A DNA stretch of 64,000 bases from Streptomyces sp. ISL-100. Its GTDB lineage: Bacteria > Actinomycetota > Actinomycetes > Streptomycetales > Streptomycetaceae. The DNA is taken from assembly GCF_018614615.1 (NCBI RefSeq), contig NZ_JAGGOK010000069.1, positions 158,908 to 222,907 on the forward strand, read 5' to 3'. The translations under genes and the position numbers were made by a program. This document shows positions 26,411 through 34,023 of the stretch, piece after piece (position 1 is the first letter of the stretch; every line of letters starts with the position of its first letter). Below the pieces are notes generated by a model that ran no database searches, had not been told where the DNA came from, and saw only the letters and a list, made by a program, of their open reading frames with translations.

Positions 26411-27376
26411 GTGTCCGCAGTCGCACCCGACGGACGCAAGATGCTGCGCCTGGAGGTCCGGAACAGCCAGACGCCCATCGAGCGCAAGCCCGAGTGGATC
26501 AAGACCCGGGCGAAGATGGGCCCCGAGTACACCAAGATGCAGGCGCTCGTGAAGAGCGAAGGACTGCACACCGTGTGCCAGGAGGCCGGCTGTCCGAACA
26601 TCTACGAATGCTGGGAGGACCGCGAGGCCACCTTCCTCATCGGCGGTGACCAGTGCACCCGGCGCTGTGACTTCTGCCAGATCGACACCGGCAAGCCCGC
26701 CGCGCTCGACCTGGACGAGCCGCGCCGCGTGGGTGAGTCCGTCGTCACGATGGACCTGAACTACGCCACCATCACGGGCGTCGCGCGCGACGACCTGGAG
26801 GACGGCGGAGCCTGGCTGTACGCGGAGACCGTGCGCCAGATCCACGCAATGACGGCGGAGCGCGAGGCCGGGCGTACCAAGGTCGAGCTCCTCATCCCCG
26901 ACTTCAACGCGGTCCCCGAGCAGCTGGCCGAGGTCTTCTCGTCCCGCCCGGAGGTCCTGGCCCACAACGTCGAGACGGTGCCGCGCATCTTCAAGCGCAT
27001 CCGTCCCGGTTTCCGTTACGAGCGTTCCCTGGAAGTGATCACGCGCGCCCGCGAGGCCGGCCTGGTCACCAAGTCGAACCTCATCCTCGGCATGGGCGAA
27101 GAGCGCGAAGAGGTCAGCCAGGCGCTCCAGGACCTGCACGACGCGGGTTGCGAGCTCATCACGATCACGCAGTACCTGCGGCCCTCGCCGCGGCACCACC
27201 CGGTCGAGCGCTGGGTGAAGCCGCACGAGTTCGTGGAGCTGAAGGAGGAGGCCGACGAGATCGGCTACTCCGGTGTGATGTCCGGGCCGCTGGTCCGTTC
27301 GTCGTACCGCGCGGGCCGGCTGTTCGGCCAGGCGATGGAGCGGCGCGAGCAGCTGGCGGCCACGCCGACTGTGTGA
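26411..27376 (+). CDS. lipA: Lipoyl synthase
   Basis: Radical-SAM enzyme that inserts two sulfur atoms into octanoyl groups on lipoyl domains. The 321-aa protein has the auxiliary-cluster cysteines in CQEAGCPNIYEC and the radical-SAM cluster motif CTRRCDFCQID, followed by conserved DLNYATITGVARDDLEDGGA and the C-terminal RSSYRAGRLF that supplies a serine ligand. The GTG at 26411 follows GGGAGCC. A perfect palindrome (27389-27410) and a long hairpin (27417-27467) follow the gene. Confidence 0.96.
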   Translation: MSAVAPDGRKMLRLEVRNSQTPIERKPEWIKTRAKMGPEYTKMQALVKSEGLHTVCQEAGCPNIYECWEDREATFLIGGDQCTRRCDFCQIDTGKPAALDLDEPRRVGESVVTMDLNYATITGVARDDLEDGGAWLYAETVRQIHAMTAEREAGRTKVELLIPDFNAVPEQLAEVFSSRPEVLAHNVETVPRIFKRIRPGFRYERSLEVITRAREAGLVTKSNLILGMGEEREEVSQALQDLHDAGCELITITQYLRPSPRHHPVERWVKPHEFVELKEEADEIGYSGVMSGPLVRSSYRAGRLFGQAMERREQLAATPTV

Positions 27377-27388
27377 ATCTGAGCACAA

Positions 27389-27410
27389 GCCATTACTGGC
27401 CAGTAATGGC
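27389..27410. promoter_or_regulatory. Perfect 22-base palindrome after lipA
   Basis: The half sequence GCCATTACTGG is followed directly by its reverse complement, with no spacer, 12 bases after the lipA stop. It could be an operator for the next gene or the first of two terminator hairpins. Confidence 0.6.
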
Positions 27411-27416
27411 CGGTAT

Positions 27417-27467
27417 GACGCGGCCCGTACAGTCCCCGCAGGTAAGGGGGACCGCGCGGGCCGCGTC
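27417..27467 (+). terminator. Nested hairpin after lipA
   Basis: GACGCGGCCCG (27417-27427) pairs with CGGGCCGCGTC (27457-27467). Inside, GTCCCC (27432-27437) pairs with GGGGAC (27447-27452). Likely terminator of the lipB-lipA unit. Confidence 0.75.
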
Positions 27468-27514
27468 GGTGTTGGCCGGGCTTTCAGCCGTACGTGTTAA
27501 GGGTTCATGGGTGT

Positions 27515-27554
27515 TTGACCGCCCGGTCATGCGCTGGTAACACCAATCAGTGAC
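27515..27554 (+). promoter_or_regulatory. Candidate promoter overlapping a GlnR-like site
   Basis: TTGACC (27515-27520), 17 bases, TAACAC (27538-27543) resembles a housekeeping promoter. GTCAT-N6-GTAAC (27526-27541) inside it fits the GlnR half-box pattern gTnAc-N6-GnAAc. It lies 88 bases before the gene at 27629, whose relatives are listed as GlnR-regulated. Confidence 0.45.
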
Positions 27555-27628
27555 CCTAGGTTTACGCACAGCTGCACACAGCAGTCGCCGTCGTTCCCGA
27601 GTCACCGCCCCGAGGAGGGACCCACACC

Positions 27629-27841
27629 ATGCAGGCCGCGACCCCCGTCCGTGCTCACGCCATCCCGTCCGTCACCGACGCTCTGCGCGCGGTCGAGTCC
27701 CTCCTGATGCGCGGCGGACAGCGCACCGCACGCCGCAACGCCTGGACATCGGTGCTCGAAGACCGGCGCAGGGCCAAGGACCGGGTCGAGGCTCAGCACG
27801 TACTGGAGGCCGTGGCCGACCGGGCTTCCCAGGCAACGTAA
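27629..27841 (+). CDS. Small conserved protein, SCO2195 family (GlnR-linked)
   Basis: A 70-aa protein (MQAATPVRAHAIPSVTDALR onward), helical and Arg-rich, found in this same place beside lipA and a DUF4191 gene in streptomycetes. From memory, relatives carry the name SCO2195 family GlnR-regulated protein; no biochemical role is known to me. The ATG at 27629 follows GAGGAGGGACCC. A GlnR-like site overlapping a promoter (27515-27554) lies upstream, and glnA with a full GlnR box is 1.5 kb downstream, which fits nitrogen control. Confidence 0.85.
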   Translation: MQAATPVRAHAIPSVTDALRAVESLLMRGGQRTARRNAWTSVLEDRRRAKDRVEAQHVLEAVADRASQAT

Positions 27842-27851
27842 ACTTCACAGC

Positions 27852-28553
27852 ATGGCGAGGAAGGAACGCGCAGACAACGCGGACACTGCGAACCCCGGGC
27901 GACTCAAGCAGATTGCCCTGACCTACAAGATGACCCGGCGGGCCGACTCCAAGATCGGTCTCGTTCTCGCGGGCGTGGGCATCGTCACGTTCGGTGTCTT
28001 CCTCGGAATCGGCTTCTTGATCGATCACCCGGTCTATCTGGGCATTCTGGGCTTCCTGCTGGCCTTCCTCGCGATGGCGATCGTCTTCGGACGCCGCGCC
28101 GAGCGGGCGGCCTTCGGGCAGATGGAGGGACAGCCGGGCGCTGCGGCCTCCGTGCTGCAGAACGTCGGGCGCGGCTGGTCGACGACTCCCGCGGTGACGA
28201 TGAACCGCAACCAGGACGTCGTACACCGGGCGGTCGGCAAGGCCGGCATTGTTCTGGTGGCCGAGGGCAACCCGAACCGGCTGAAGACCCTGCTGGCGGC
28301 CGAGAAGAAGAAGATGGCGCGCATCGTGGTGGACGTACCGGTCCACGACATCATCATCGGCAACGACGAGGGTCAGGTGCCGCTGAAGAAGCTGCGCACC
28401 ACGATGCTCAAGCTGCCGCGCGTCCTCCAGGGCCCCCAGGTGACGAAGACCAACGACCGGCTGCGCGCGATGGGCGACCTGATGTCGAACATGCCCCTCC
28501 CGAAGGGGCCCATGCCCAAGGGCGGGAAGATGCCGCGCGGAAAGATGCGCTGA
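27852..28553 (+). CDS. DUF4191 domain-containing membrane protein
   Basis: A 233-aa actinobacterial membrane protein of unknown function. After a basic N-terminus (LKQIALTYKMTRRADSKIG) there are two adjacent membrane segments, LVLAGVGIVTFGVFLGIGFLI and VYLGILGFLLAFLAMAIVFG (residues about 37-78). A conserved soluble domain follows (VLQNVGRGWSTTPAVTMNRNQDVVHRAVGKAGIVLVAEG), and then a Met/Lys/Pro-rich tail (MPLPKGPMPKGGKMPRGKMR). It starts 10 bases after the SCO2195-family stop and is probably co-transcribed with it. A perfect 18-bp hairpin follows. Confidence 0.92.
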   Translation: MARKERADNADTANPGRLKQIALTYKMTRRADSKIGLVLAGVGIVTFGVFLGIGFLIDHPVYLGILGFLLAFLAMAIVFGRRAERAAFGQMEGQPGAAASVLQNVGRGWSTTPAVTMNRNQDVVHRAVGKAGIVLVAEGNPNRLKTLLAAEKKKMARIVVDVPVHDIIIGNDEGQVPLKKLRTTMLKLPRVLQGPQVTKTNDRLRAMGDLMSNMPLPKGPMPKGGKMPRGKMR

Positions 28554-28580
28554 CTCCTCCACACCCGTACGACACACTTC

Positions 28581-28620
28581 GAAGGGCGGCCCGGAACCGT
28601 GAGGTTCCGGGCCGCCCTTC
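28581..28620. terminator. Bidirectional terminator between DUF4191 and RDD genes
   Basis: Perfect 18-base stem (28581-28598 with 28603-28620) with a GTGA loop, between two convergent genes. It starts with GAA and ends with TTC. Confidence 0.92.
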
Positions 28621-28643
28621 TGTCGTTTCTGTCGTTCGTACGG

Positions 28644-29111
28644 TCAGATCCTGACCTGGACGGCGCGTGCGAGGCGGTCGTGCAGGCCGCGGCCGTCACG
28701 GTCCCAGACCAGGGCCGGGATGGCGAGGCACAGCAGCACGCTGCGAACGAGGACGCGGAAGAGGCCGAGGCGGTCGCCGTTCTCCGCGACGACGCGCAGG
28801 CCGAGGAGGCGCTTGCCGGGCGTCGAGCCGACCGTGCCGACGGTGAGCACGCTCAGTACGAGCAGAACGCCCAGCGCCCAGTTGCCCGAGGCCTGCCAGT
28901 TACCCCCGGTGAGCAGCCCGTATGCGATCAGCATGCACAGGGCCCAGTCGACGAAGAGGGCGCCGAAGCGCCGGCCGAGCGGGGCGATGGCACCCGGCCC
29001 CTGCTCCGGTAGTCCGAGCCGCTCGCCCCGGTACCCGGTGTCGGCACCCATCTGCTTGGCGGCTTCGCCCGGCCCGGAGAGCCACGATCCGATTGCTTGC
29101 CTGTTGTCCAC
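28644..29111 (-). CDS. RDD family membrane protein
   Basis: A 155-aa membrane protein of the RDD family. The domain begins APLGRRFGALFVDWALCMLIAYGLL, with the Arg and Asp that name the family. A second hydrophobic segment (WALGVLLVLSVLTVGTVG), the STPGKRLLGLRVV motif and a third segment (VLVRSVLLCLAIPALVWD) follow before the closing DGRGLHDRLARAVQVRI. Start is GTG at 29111. Function unknown; RDD proteins are proposed transporters. It is divergent from glnA and shares the upstream region that carries the GlnR box. Confidence 0.9.
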   Translation of the reverse strand: MDNRQAIGSWLSGPGEAAKQMGADTGYRGERLGLPEQGPGAIAPLGRRFGALFVDWALCMLIAYGLLTGGNWQASGNWALGVLLVLSVLTVGTVGSTPGKRLLGLRVVAENGDRLGLFRVLVRSVLLCLAIPALVWDRDGRGLHDRLARAVQVRI

Positions 29112-29174
29112 CCGTACAAGGTACTGCGACCGCTTTCGTACCCTGGAGGTCGGGCCCCTTCGTCGGCCGGCCGG

Positions 29175-29207
29175 GAGCCGGTCCGGAGCCGGTCCGGAGC
29201 CGGTCCG
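29175..29207. repeat. Three 11-bp tandem repeats beside the glnA GlnR box
   Basis: Three exact copies of GAGCCGGTCCG, ending one base before the GlnR box. The 11-base period is one helical turn. Confidence 0.85.
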
Positions 29208-29208
29208 G

Positions 29209-29246
29209 TTAACTTGCGCGAAACAAATGGGTCATGCTTGAGAAAT
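29209..29246 (+). promoter_or_regulatory. GlnR box of glnA
   Basis: TTAAC-N6-GAAAC-N6-GTCAT-N6-GAAAT, two full gTnAc-N6-GaAAc half-site pairs spaced six bases apart. This matches the known Streptomyces glnA operator bound by the nitrogen regulator GlnR. It lies 97 bases before the glnA start. Confidence 0.92.
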
Positions 29247-29342
29247 CCGGTCTGCCTATGGTCGGGTCCAGCGTGTGCCACCGCACTGGCCGCACGGAGA
29301 GCTGCAACCCCATCCCCACCGGGTGGGAGTAGGAGGAGTTGG

Positions 29343-30752
29343 ATGTTCCAGAACGCCGACGACGCGAAGAAGTTCCTCGCCGACGAAGACGTCAAGTTCG
29401 TCGACGTCCGGTTCTGCGACCTGCCCGGAGTGATGCAGCACTTCACGATCCCGGCCGCGGCGTTCGACCCGAACGAGGAGCTGGCCTTCGACGGATCGTC
29501 GATCCGCGGCTTCCAGGCCATCCACGAGTCCGACATGGCGCTCCGCGCGGACCTGTCGACCGCCCGTGTTGACCCCTTCCGCAAGGACAAGACGGTCAAC
29601 ATCAACTTCTTCATCCACGACCCGATCACGGGCGAGCAGTACAGCCGTGACCCGCGGAACGTGGCGAAGAAGGCCGAGGCTTACCTCACGTCCACCGGCA
29701 TCGCCGACACGGCGTACTTCGGCCCCGAGGCCGAGTTCTACGTGTTCGACAACGTGCGCTTCCAGACCTCCGCGAACGAGTCCTTCTACCACATCGACTC
29801 CGAGGCCGGCGCCTGGAACACCGGTGCGGTCGAGAACAACCGTGGCTACAAGGTCCGCTACAAGGGTGGCTACTTCCCCACCCCGCCGGTCGACCACTTC
29901 GCCGACCTGCGTGCCGAGATCTCCCTGGAGCTGGACAAGAACGGCCTCCAGGTCGAGCGTCAGCACCACGAGGTCGGCACGGCCGGACAGGCCGAGATCA
30001 ACTACAAGTTCAACACGCTGCTCGCCGCGGCCGACGACCTGATGCTCTTCAAGTACGTCGTGAAGAACGTCGCCTGGCGCAACGGCAAGACCGCGACCTT
30101 CATGCCGAAGCCGATCTTCGGTGACAACGGCTCGGGCATGCACGTCCACCAGTCCCTGTGGTCCGGCGGCAACCCGCTGTTCTACGACGAGCAGGGTTAC
30201 GCGGGCCTCTCGGACATCGCCCGGTACTACATCGGCGGCATCCTGAAGCACGCCCCGTCGCTCCTGGCCTTCACGAACCCGACGGTGAACTCGTACCACC
30301 GCCTGGTGCCCGGCTTCGAGGCCCCGGTCAACATGGTCTACTCGCAGCGCAACCGCTCGGCGGCCATGCGTATCCCGATCACGGGCTCGAACCCGAAGGC
30401 CAAGCGCGTCGAGTTCCGCGCCCCGGACCCGTCCTCGAACCCGTACCTCGCGTTCTCGGCGCTCCTGATGGCGGGCCTGGACGGCGTAAAGAACAAGATC
30501 GAGCCGGCCGAGCCGATCGACAAGGACCTGTACGAGCTGGCTCCGGAGGAGCACGCGAACGTCCAGCAGGTCCCGACCTCGCTCCCGGCCGTCCTCGATG
30601 CGCTGGAGGCGGACCACGACTACCTGCTGGCCGGCGGCGTCTTCACCCCCGACCTGATCGAGACGTGGATCGACTACAAGCGCGTGAACGAGATCGCCCC
30701 GATCCAGCTCCGCCCGCACCCCCACGAGTTCGAGCTGTACTTCGACATCTAG
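29343..30752 (+). CDS. glnA: Glutamine synthetase type I (GSI-beta)
   Basis: ATP-dependent ammonia assimilation into glutamine, a dodecameric cytosolic enzyme. The 469-aa protein starts MFQNADDAKKFLADEDVKFVDVRF (the GS beta-grasp) and has AFDGSSIRGF, the metal-binding FGPEAEFYVF, VEVG-type HHEVGTAGQAEINYKF, NGSGMHVHQSL and PGFEAPVNMVYSQRNRSAAMRIP. The adenylylation loop DLYELAPEE has Tyr397, so the enzyme should be controlled by adenylylation. The ATG at 29343 follows AGGAGG. A full GlnR box lies upstream. The 3' tail and terminator are duplicated at 32911-33035. Confidence 0.97.
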   Translation: MFQNADDAKKFLADEDVKFVDVRFCDLPGVMQHFTIPAAAFDPNEELAFDGSSIRGFQAIHESDMALRADLSTARVDPFRKDKTVNINFFIHDPITGEQYSRDPRNVAKKAEAYLTSTGIADTAYFGPEAEFYVFDNVRFQTSANESFYHIDSEAGAWNTGAVENNRGYKVRYKGGYFPTPPVDHFADLRAEISLELDKNGLQVERQHHEVGTAGQAEINYKFNTLLAAADDLMLFKYVVKNVAWRNGKTATFMPKPIFGDNGSGMHVHQSLWSGGNPLFYDEQGYAGLSDIARYYIGGILKHAPSLLAFTNPTVNSYHRLVPGFEAPVNMVYSQRNRSAAMRIPITGSNPKAKRVEFRAPDPSSNPYLAFSALLMAGLDGVKNKIEPAEPIDKDLYELAPEEHANVQQVPTSLPAVLDALEADHDYLLAGGVFTPDLIETWIDYKRVNEIAPIQLRPHPHEFELYFDI

Positions 30753-30857
30753 GAAGGCCCCGGCGGGAGCGGTTTTTGCGCTCCGGCTGAGCCGTCTGTG
30801 GGCCGTCGGCCGTGCCCTTCCCTCACCGGAAGGCGCGGCCGACGGCCATTTTTCGTG
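30732..30857 (+). repeat. Direct repeat copy 1: glnA 3' tail plus terminator
   Basis: Copy 1 covers the last seven codons of glnA, the stop and the terminator region. Bases 30792-30857 are identical to 32970-33035 (66 bases). The preceding 60 bases are similar to 32911-32969, including ELYFDI-stop against ELYYDL-stop. Confidence 0.92.
30801..30847 (+). terminator. glnA terminator
   Basis: GGCCGTCGGCC pairs with GGCCGACGGCC, and an inner CCTTCC pairs with GGAAGG, followed by ATTTTT. A smaller hairpin (GGAGCG, loop GTTTTTG, CGCTCC; 30766-30784) precedes it. Confidence 0.92.
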
Positions 30858-31386
30858 GACTCATGCCGTACGAACGTCTAGCGACCGACTGATCCGATCG
30901 GCCATCGCTAGCCGGCCACACAGCAGCCTTGCTGACCCTCTCGGCTGGACAGGACGCTGATTGGAGAGACGGACGCCAGGGCGCTTCTTTCCGATCACCT
31001 GATCGTTGGTTTGGGGGTGTCGTTGGCGCCCGACGCGGGGCCGATGCGGCTCTACCGCTACGTGGATACGGAGAGGAACTCCTCGACCTGATGGTCGGCG
31101 CGGTGTAGCAGACGTTCGTTCGGCCACAGCATCAGTAGCGCCGCCCTCGGTCATGAGCGGTCGACCTCCTCGGCGCGGTCGGCGACGAGGTCGTGGAGAG
31201 GCACGGGTTACGCGCGAGCGGCCTTGCGGCCCCCTGCTGGCAGGCTGGCGGTCTGCCCCGCACGCAGATTTAGCCAGGCGTGACCATCCAGCCCACAATG
31301 GAATTGGTGACTAGTGCGACGCGGCGCCACCTCCGAACGCCTGCGTCGAATCGTCGAACGACACGACACCGAACGAGGAGGACCCC
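30858..31386. other. Non-coding or decayed segment at the left of the insertion
   Basis: These 529 bases follow the first glnA-tail repeat. Reading frames are short and none looks like a known protein. A stretch reading ALLSDHLIVGLGVSLAPDAGPMRLYRYVDTERNSS (about 30982-31090) could be a gene remnant, but I cannot name it. Confidence 0.5.
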
Positions 31387-31683
31387 ATGTACGTCGTGGT
31401 CCAGCACAAGATCTTGAACCCGGAGACGGCGTTTCCCCGTGGCCAGGCCCTTATCGACGGCACCGGAGCGCCCGACGGCACCCGCGTGCTGCAGTTCTAC
31501 CCGCACGTCGACGGATCCGTCGTGACGTGCCTCTGGGAGACGAAATCCGTAGCAGACGTCCAGGGCTTCGCCGATACAACTCTCGGTGACTCGAGCGTAA
31601 ACGTGTGCTACGAGGTCGACGCGGAGAAAGCATTCGCCGACCGCCCTGCCGGCCTGAGGCCGAAGTCGGCTCCTGTCACCTAG
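31387..31683 (+). CDS. Hypothetical protein within the glnA-tail insertion
   Basis: A 98-aa protein beginning MYVVVQHKILNPETAFPRGQ and containing APDGTRVLQFYPHVDGSVVTCLWETKSVADVQGFADTTLG. It looks like a small ferredoxin-fold (alpha-beta barrel) protein, but I do not recognise the family. An AACGAGGAGGACCCC site precedes the ATG, a strong RBS, so it is probably expressed. The IS5-like transposase remnant begins right at its stop codon, so the C-terminus may have been altered by that insertion. Confidence 0.65.
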   Translation: MYVVVQHKILNPETAFPRGQALIDGTGAPDGTRVLQFYPHVDGSVVTCLWETKSVADVQGFADTTLGDSSVNVCYEVDAEKAFADRPAGLRPKSAPVT

Positions 31684-31693
31684 GTCTTCCGGA

Positions 31694-32100
31694 TCACCTC
31701 GCGGACCAGATGAAGATGCCCGCGATGTGCAGGGCGGCGAGGTAGACGGTGGCGGTCTTGTCGTAGCGGGTCGCAAGACCGCGCCACTGCTTGAGCTTGT
31801 TGATGGACCGTTCGACCATGTTCGCCGCTTGTAGGCGTCGCGGTCGAAGGCTGGCGGCCTGCCGCCTGCCCGGCCGCGCTTCTTTCGGTTGGCGATCTGG
31901 TTAGCGGGCTGGGGGATCACCGCACGGATCCCGCGACGACGCAAATAGGTGCGGATCGCGCGGGAGGAGTAAGCCTTGTCCGCCAGGACAAGATCCGGTG
32001 TCGTCCTGGGCCTGCCGAGTGCCCGGGGAACACGCAAGCGCGCCATGACCTGCGGGAATGCAGGTGCGTCACCGGCCTGACCGGGTGTGATGAATGGCAC
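31694..32100 (-). pseudogene. Truncated, frameshifted IS5-family transposase remnant
   Basis: On the minus strand the C-terminal half of a DDE transposase is readable: LTPGQ-like TPGQAGDAPAF, LVLADKAYSSRAIRTYLRRRGIRAVIP, GRPPAFDRDAYKRR, then after a one-base loss near 31818-31822 a new frame with MVERSINKLKQWRGLATRYDK and LAALHIAGIFIWSAR-stop. The first DDE aspartate and the N-terminal half are missing; upstream sequence beyond about 32100 is unrelated. It is dead as an enzyme. No terminal repeats were identified. It lies inside the insertion bracketed by the glnA-tail repeats. Confidence 0.85.
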
Positions 32101-32363
32101 ACCGTGTCCTTCGCCCCAATGGGATTTCCACACCGTCAGCAGACCTTTGACGAAGACCGAGCGCTCGCAATTGGACCAGGTACCCGAGGTCAGCAAAGAG
32201 GCAGAACGGCTGCTGGCCGGGCTCGTCTGTCGCATCGCAGCCAAGGAACCCCAAGGCAGATGGGCGATCGGCAACTGGTTCTCCGACCCGCTCGAACGCC
32301 CCGGCTGGCACCACAACGGAGACGAAGGACGAGAAGCAGCTCAGCGGGTCGGGTCACCAATGG

Positions 32364-32552
32364 ATGCTCCGGTGGAACGGCTTCCCTTATGCCGACGATG
32401 TGGCCGCCTCGCTGACCAGCGGGCCGGTCGGTCTTCCCGGTGCCGTCGCGCGTGTTGACGGCGACTACATCTACGTCAGACTCGGCCGCGCGGTCCTGCG
32501 CCTGTCCGCGCGGCGCGCCCCGGCTCGGCATAAGGCGGAGGCGGCGCTATGA
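32364..32552 (+). CDS. Small hypothetical protein, possibly N-terminally truncated
   Basis: A 62-aa frame beginning MLRWNGFPYADDVAASLTSG and ending RRAPARHKAEAAL. The frame is open upstream for at least 30 codons without a good start (KDEKQLSGSGHQW before the Met), which suggests an original 5' part lost at the transposase remnant. Its stop overlaps the next start in an ATGA, typical of translational coupling. Function unknown. Confidence 0.55.
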   Translation: MLRWNGFPYADDVAASLTSGPVGLPGAVARVDGDYIYVRLGRAVLRLSARRAPARHKAEAAL

Positions 32553-32815
32553 AGTGGGACGACTTGACCCTGCTCATCCTCGCCGCGTTCGGCTGCGTCA
32601 CGCTACTGCTGACGCAGATCAGCGAGGTGCTGTCGAGGCTGCCACAGATCATCCGCGCGTGGCGGCAAGTACGGCAGGAACTCAGCGGTGGTGCCGATTC
32701 CGGCTCTCGGGACCACCCAGCGAGTGCCACCAACCCGGGCATACTCGCGGCCGACCCCAGCCGTATGCGGCGCCATACATCCGGTGAGCCGGAAGCAGAC
32801 CGAGACGAGGGCTGA
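32549..32815 (+). CDS. Small membrane protein within the insertion
   Basis: An 88-aa protein with one N-terminal membrane segment (LTLLILAAFGCVTLLLTQISEVL, residues about 6-28) and a polar tail rich in Ser, Pro and Asp. The start overlaps the preceding gene's stop by ATGA, and AAGGCGGAGG lies upstream. Small membrane proteins of this kind occur on actinomycete integrative plasmids, but I cannot assign a family. The glnA-tail repeat begins 96 bases downstream. Confidence 0.6.
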   Translation: MKWDDLTLLILAAFGCVTLLLTQISEVLSRLPQIIRAWRQVRQELSGGADSGSRDHPASATNPGILAADPSRMRRHTSGEPEADRDEG

Positions 32816-32910
32816 TCCGGTCAACAGCGCCGTTGCTAGGAGCCGCTTGCGGGTGGTAGCCGGCAGCCCGGCCGCCCTCGCCCAGCATGTGCTCCCGTCA
32901 GTGCATTCCC

Positions 32911-33035
32911 GAGCTGTACTACGACCTCTAGGCCAGCCGCAGGTCAGAGCGGTTTTCCGCTCCGGCTGACCGTCTGTGGGCCGTCGGCCGTGCCCTTCCC
33001 TCACCGGAAGGCGCGGCCGACGGCCATTTTTCGTG
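32911..33035 (+). repeat. Direct repeat copy 2: second glnA tail plus terminator
   Basis: Starts with GAGCTGTACTACGACCTCTA, which matches the glnA tail with two mismatches, then a hairpin with GAGCGG-TTTT-CCGCTC arms, then 66 bases identical to copy 1 including the terminator (32979-33025). No glnA body precedes it. Confidence 0.92.
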
Positions 33036-33042
33036 CCGGGCC

Positions 33043-33943
33043 TCAGGCCTCTGCCAGCACCGTCCGGATCACGTGCCGGGCGTTGTGTGCCATCGCCGGG
33101 TTCGTCCTCCGGTAGTACGGCAGCGCGATCAGGGCCGGCGAGAGCGTCCGGCCCCGGCCGCGGGTCCAGGTCGCGTTGTCCACGCCGAGTACCTCGCGGA
33201 AGGCGTCTCTCGCATCGGCCGGCAGCAGGTTCCACGCCGGGAACAGATCGCACGCCGGATCGCCCACCCCCATGCACCCGAAGTCGATCACCGCGAGCAG
33301 CCTGCCACCCTCCACCAGCAGATTGCCCGGCATGAGATCGGCATGCAGCCACACCGGCGGCCCGTCCCAGCCCGGGGCCCGCAGCGCGTCCTCCCATACG
33401 GCAGCAGCGGCATCGCAGTCGACGCCCTCCTGCGGGATCCCGCGCAGTTCCTCGATCGCCGCCCGGGTCTCCGCATCGAGCGAGGCGACCGGCCCGCCGC
33501 GGTGGGCCTGCGGCGCCCCGGGCAGGGTGATGCTCCGCATCGCCGCCACGAACTCGGCCAGGTTCTTGGCCAGCAGCACGGGCTCGGTCAGCGCCCCTGG
33601 CTCGGGGTTCTCCCCCGCCAAGCCACCGGTACACCGACCACGGCCACGGGTACCCCTCCGCCGGCTCCCCGGCCCCGAGCACTTCGGGGACGGCCGTGGG
33701 CAGCCGGGGCGCGAGGCGGGGCAGCCAGTCCTGCTCCAGCGATACGTCCGTGGCTCCGCCCTTCACCAGCGGCAGCCGTACGACCATGCTTTCGCCCAGC
33801 CGGTACATGGCGTTGACCGTGCCGCCGGACGCAACCCGCTCCACCGCCGACCCCGCCCACTGCGGGAACTGCCCGGCGATCAGCCGTCGTACGAGGTCGT
33901 CGTCGATGGGGTGCTGGCCGGGGTGCATCTGCCCTGCACTCAT
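33043..33943 (-). pseudogene. Aminoglycoside phosphotransferase-family protein, frameshifted
   Basis: Two reading frames on the minus strand together make one APH-fold kinase of about 300 aa. The N-terminal part runs from ATG 33943 (MHPGQHPIDDDLVRRLIAGQFPQWAG to YPWPWSVYRWLGG). The C-terminal part, in another frame, runs from about 33621 (GENPEPGALTEPVLLAKNLAEFVAAM, then catalytic VWLHADLMPGNLLV and LLAVIDFGCMGVGDPACDL) to the stop at 33043. The switch lies in a G-run near 33612-33625 and needs a one-base change. It may be a real inactivating indel or a sequence error. The natural substrate of this subfamily is unknown. Confidence 0.85.
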
Positions 33944-34023
33944 GGGGCGCCATCCGATCGCCGGACGCCGGCGGGCGTCAACCGCTTTCCGGCCGGAGAG
34001 CCGTGCGGAGGCCGGTCAGGGGC

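Noticed and set aside
30861..31298. 145-aa minus-strand frame after glnA
   Set aside because: Arg/Pro-rich, no RBS, no domain; more likely decayed DNA of the insertion.
32087..32458. 123-aa plus-strand frame within the insertion
   Set aside because: It starts inside the transposase remnant antisense strand and crosses into unrelated DNA; no RBS and a cysteine/arginine-rich tail from another frame.
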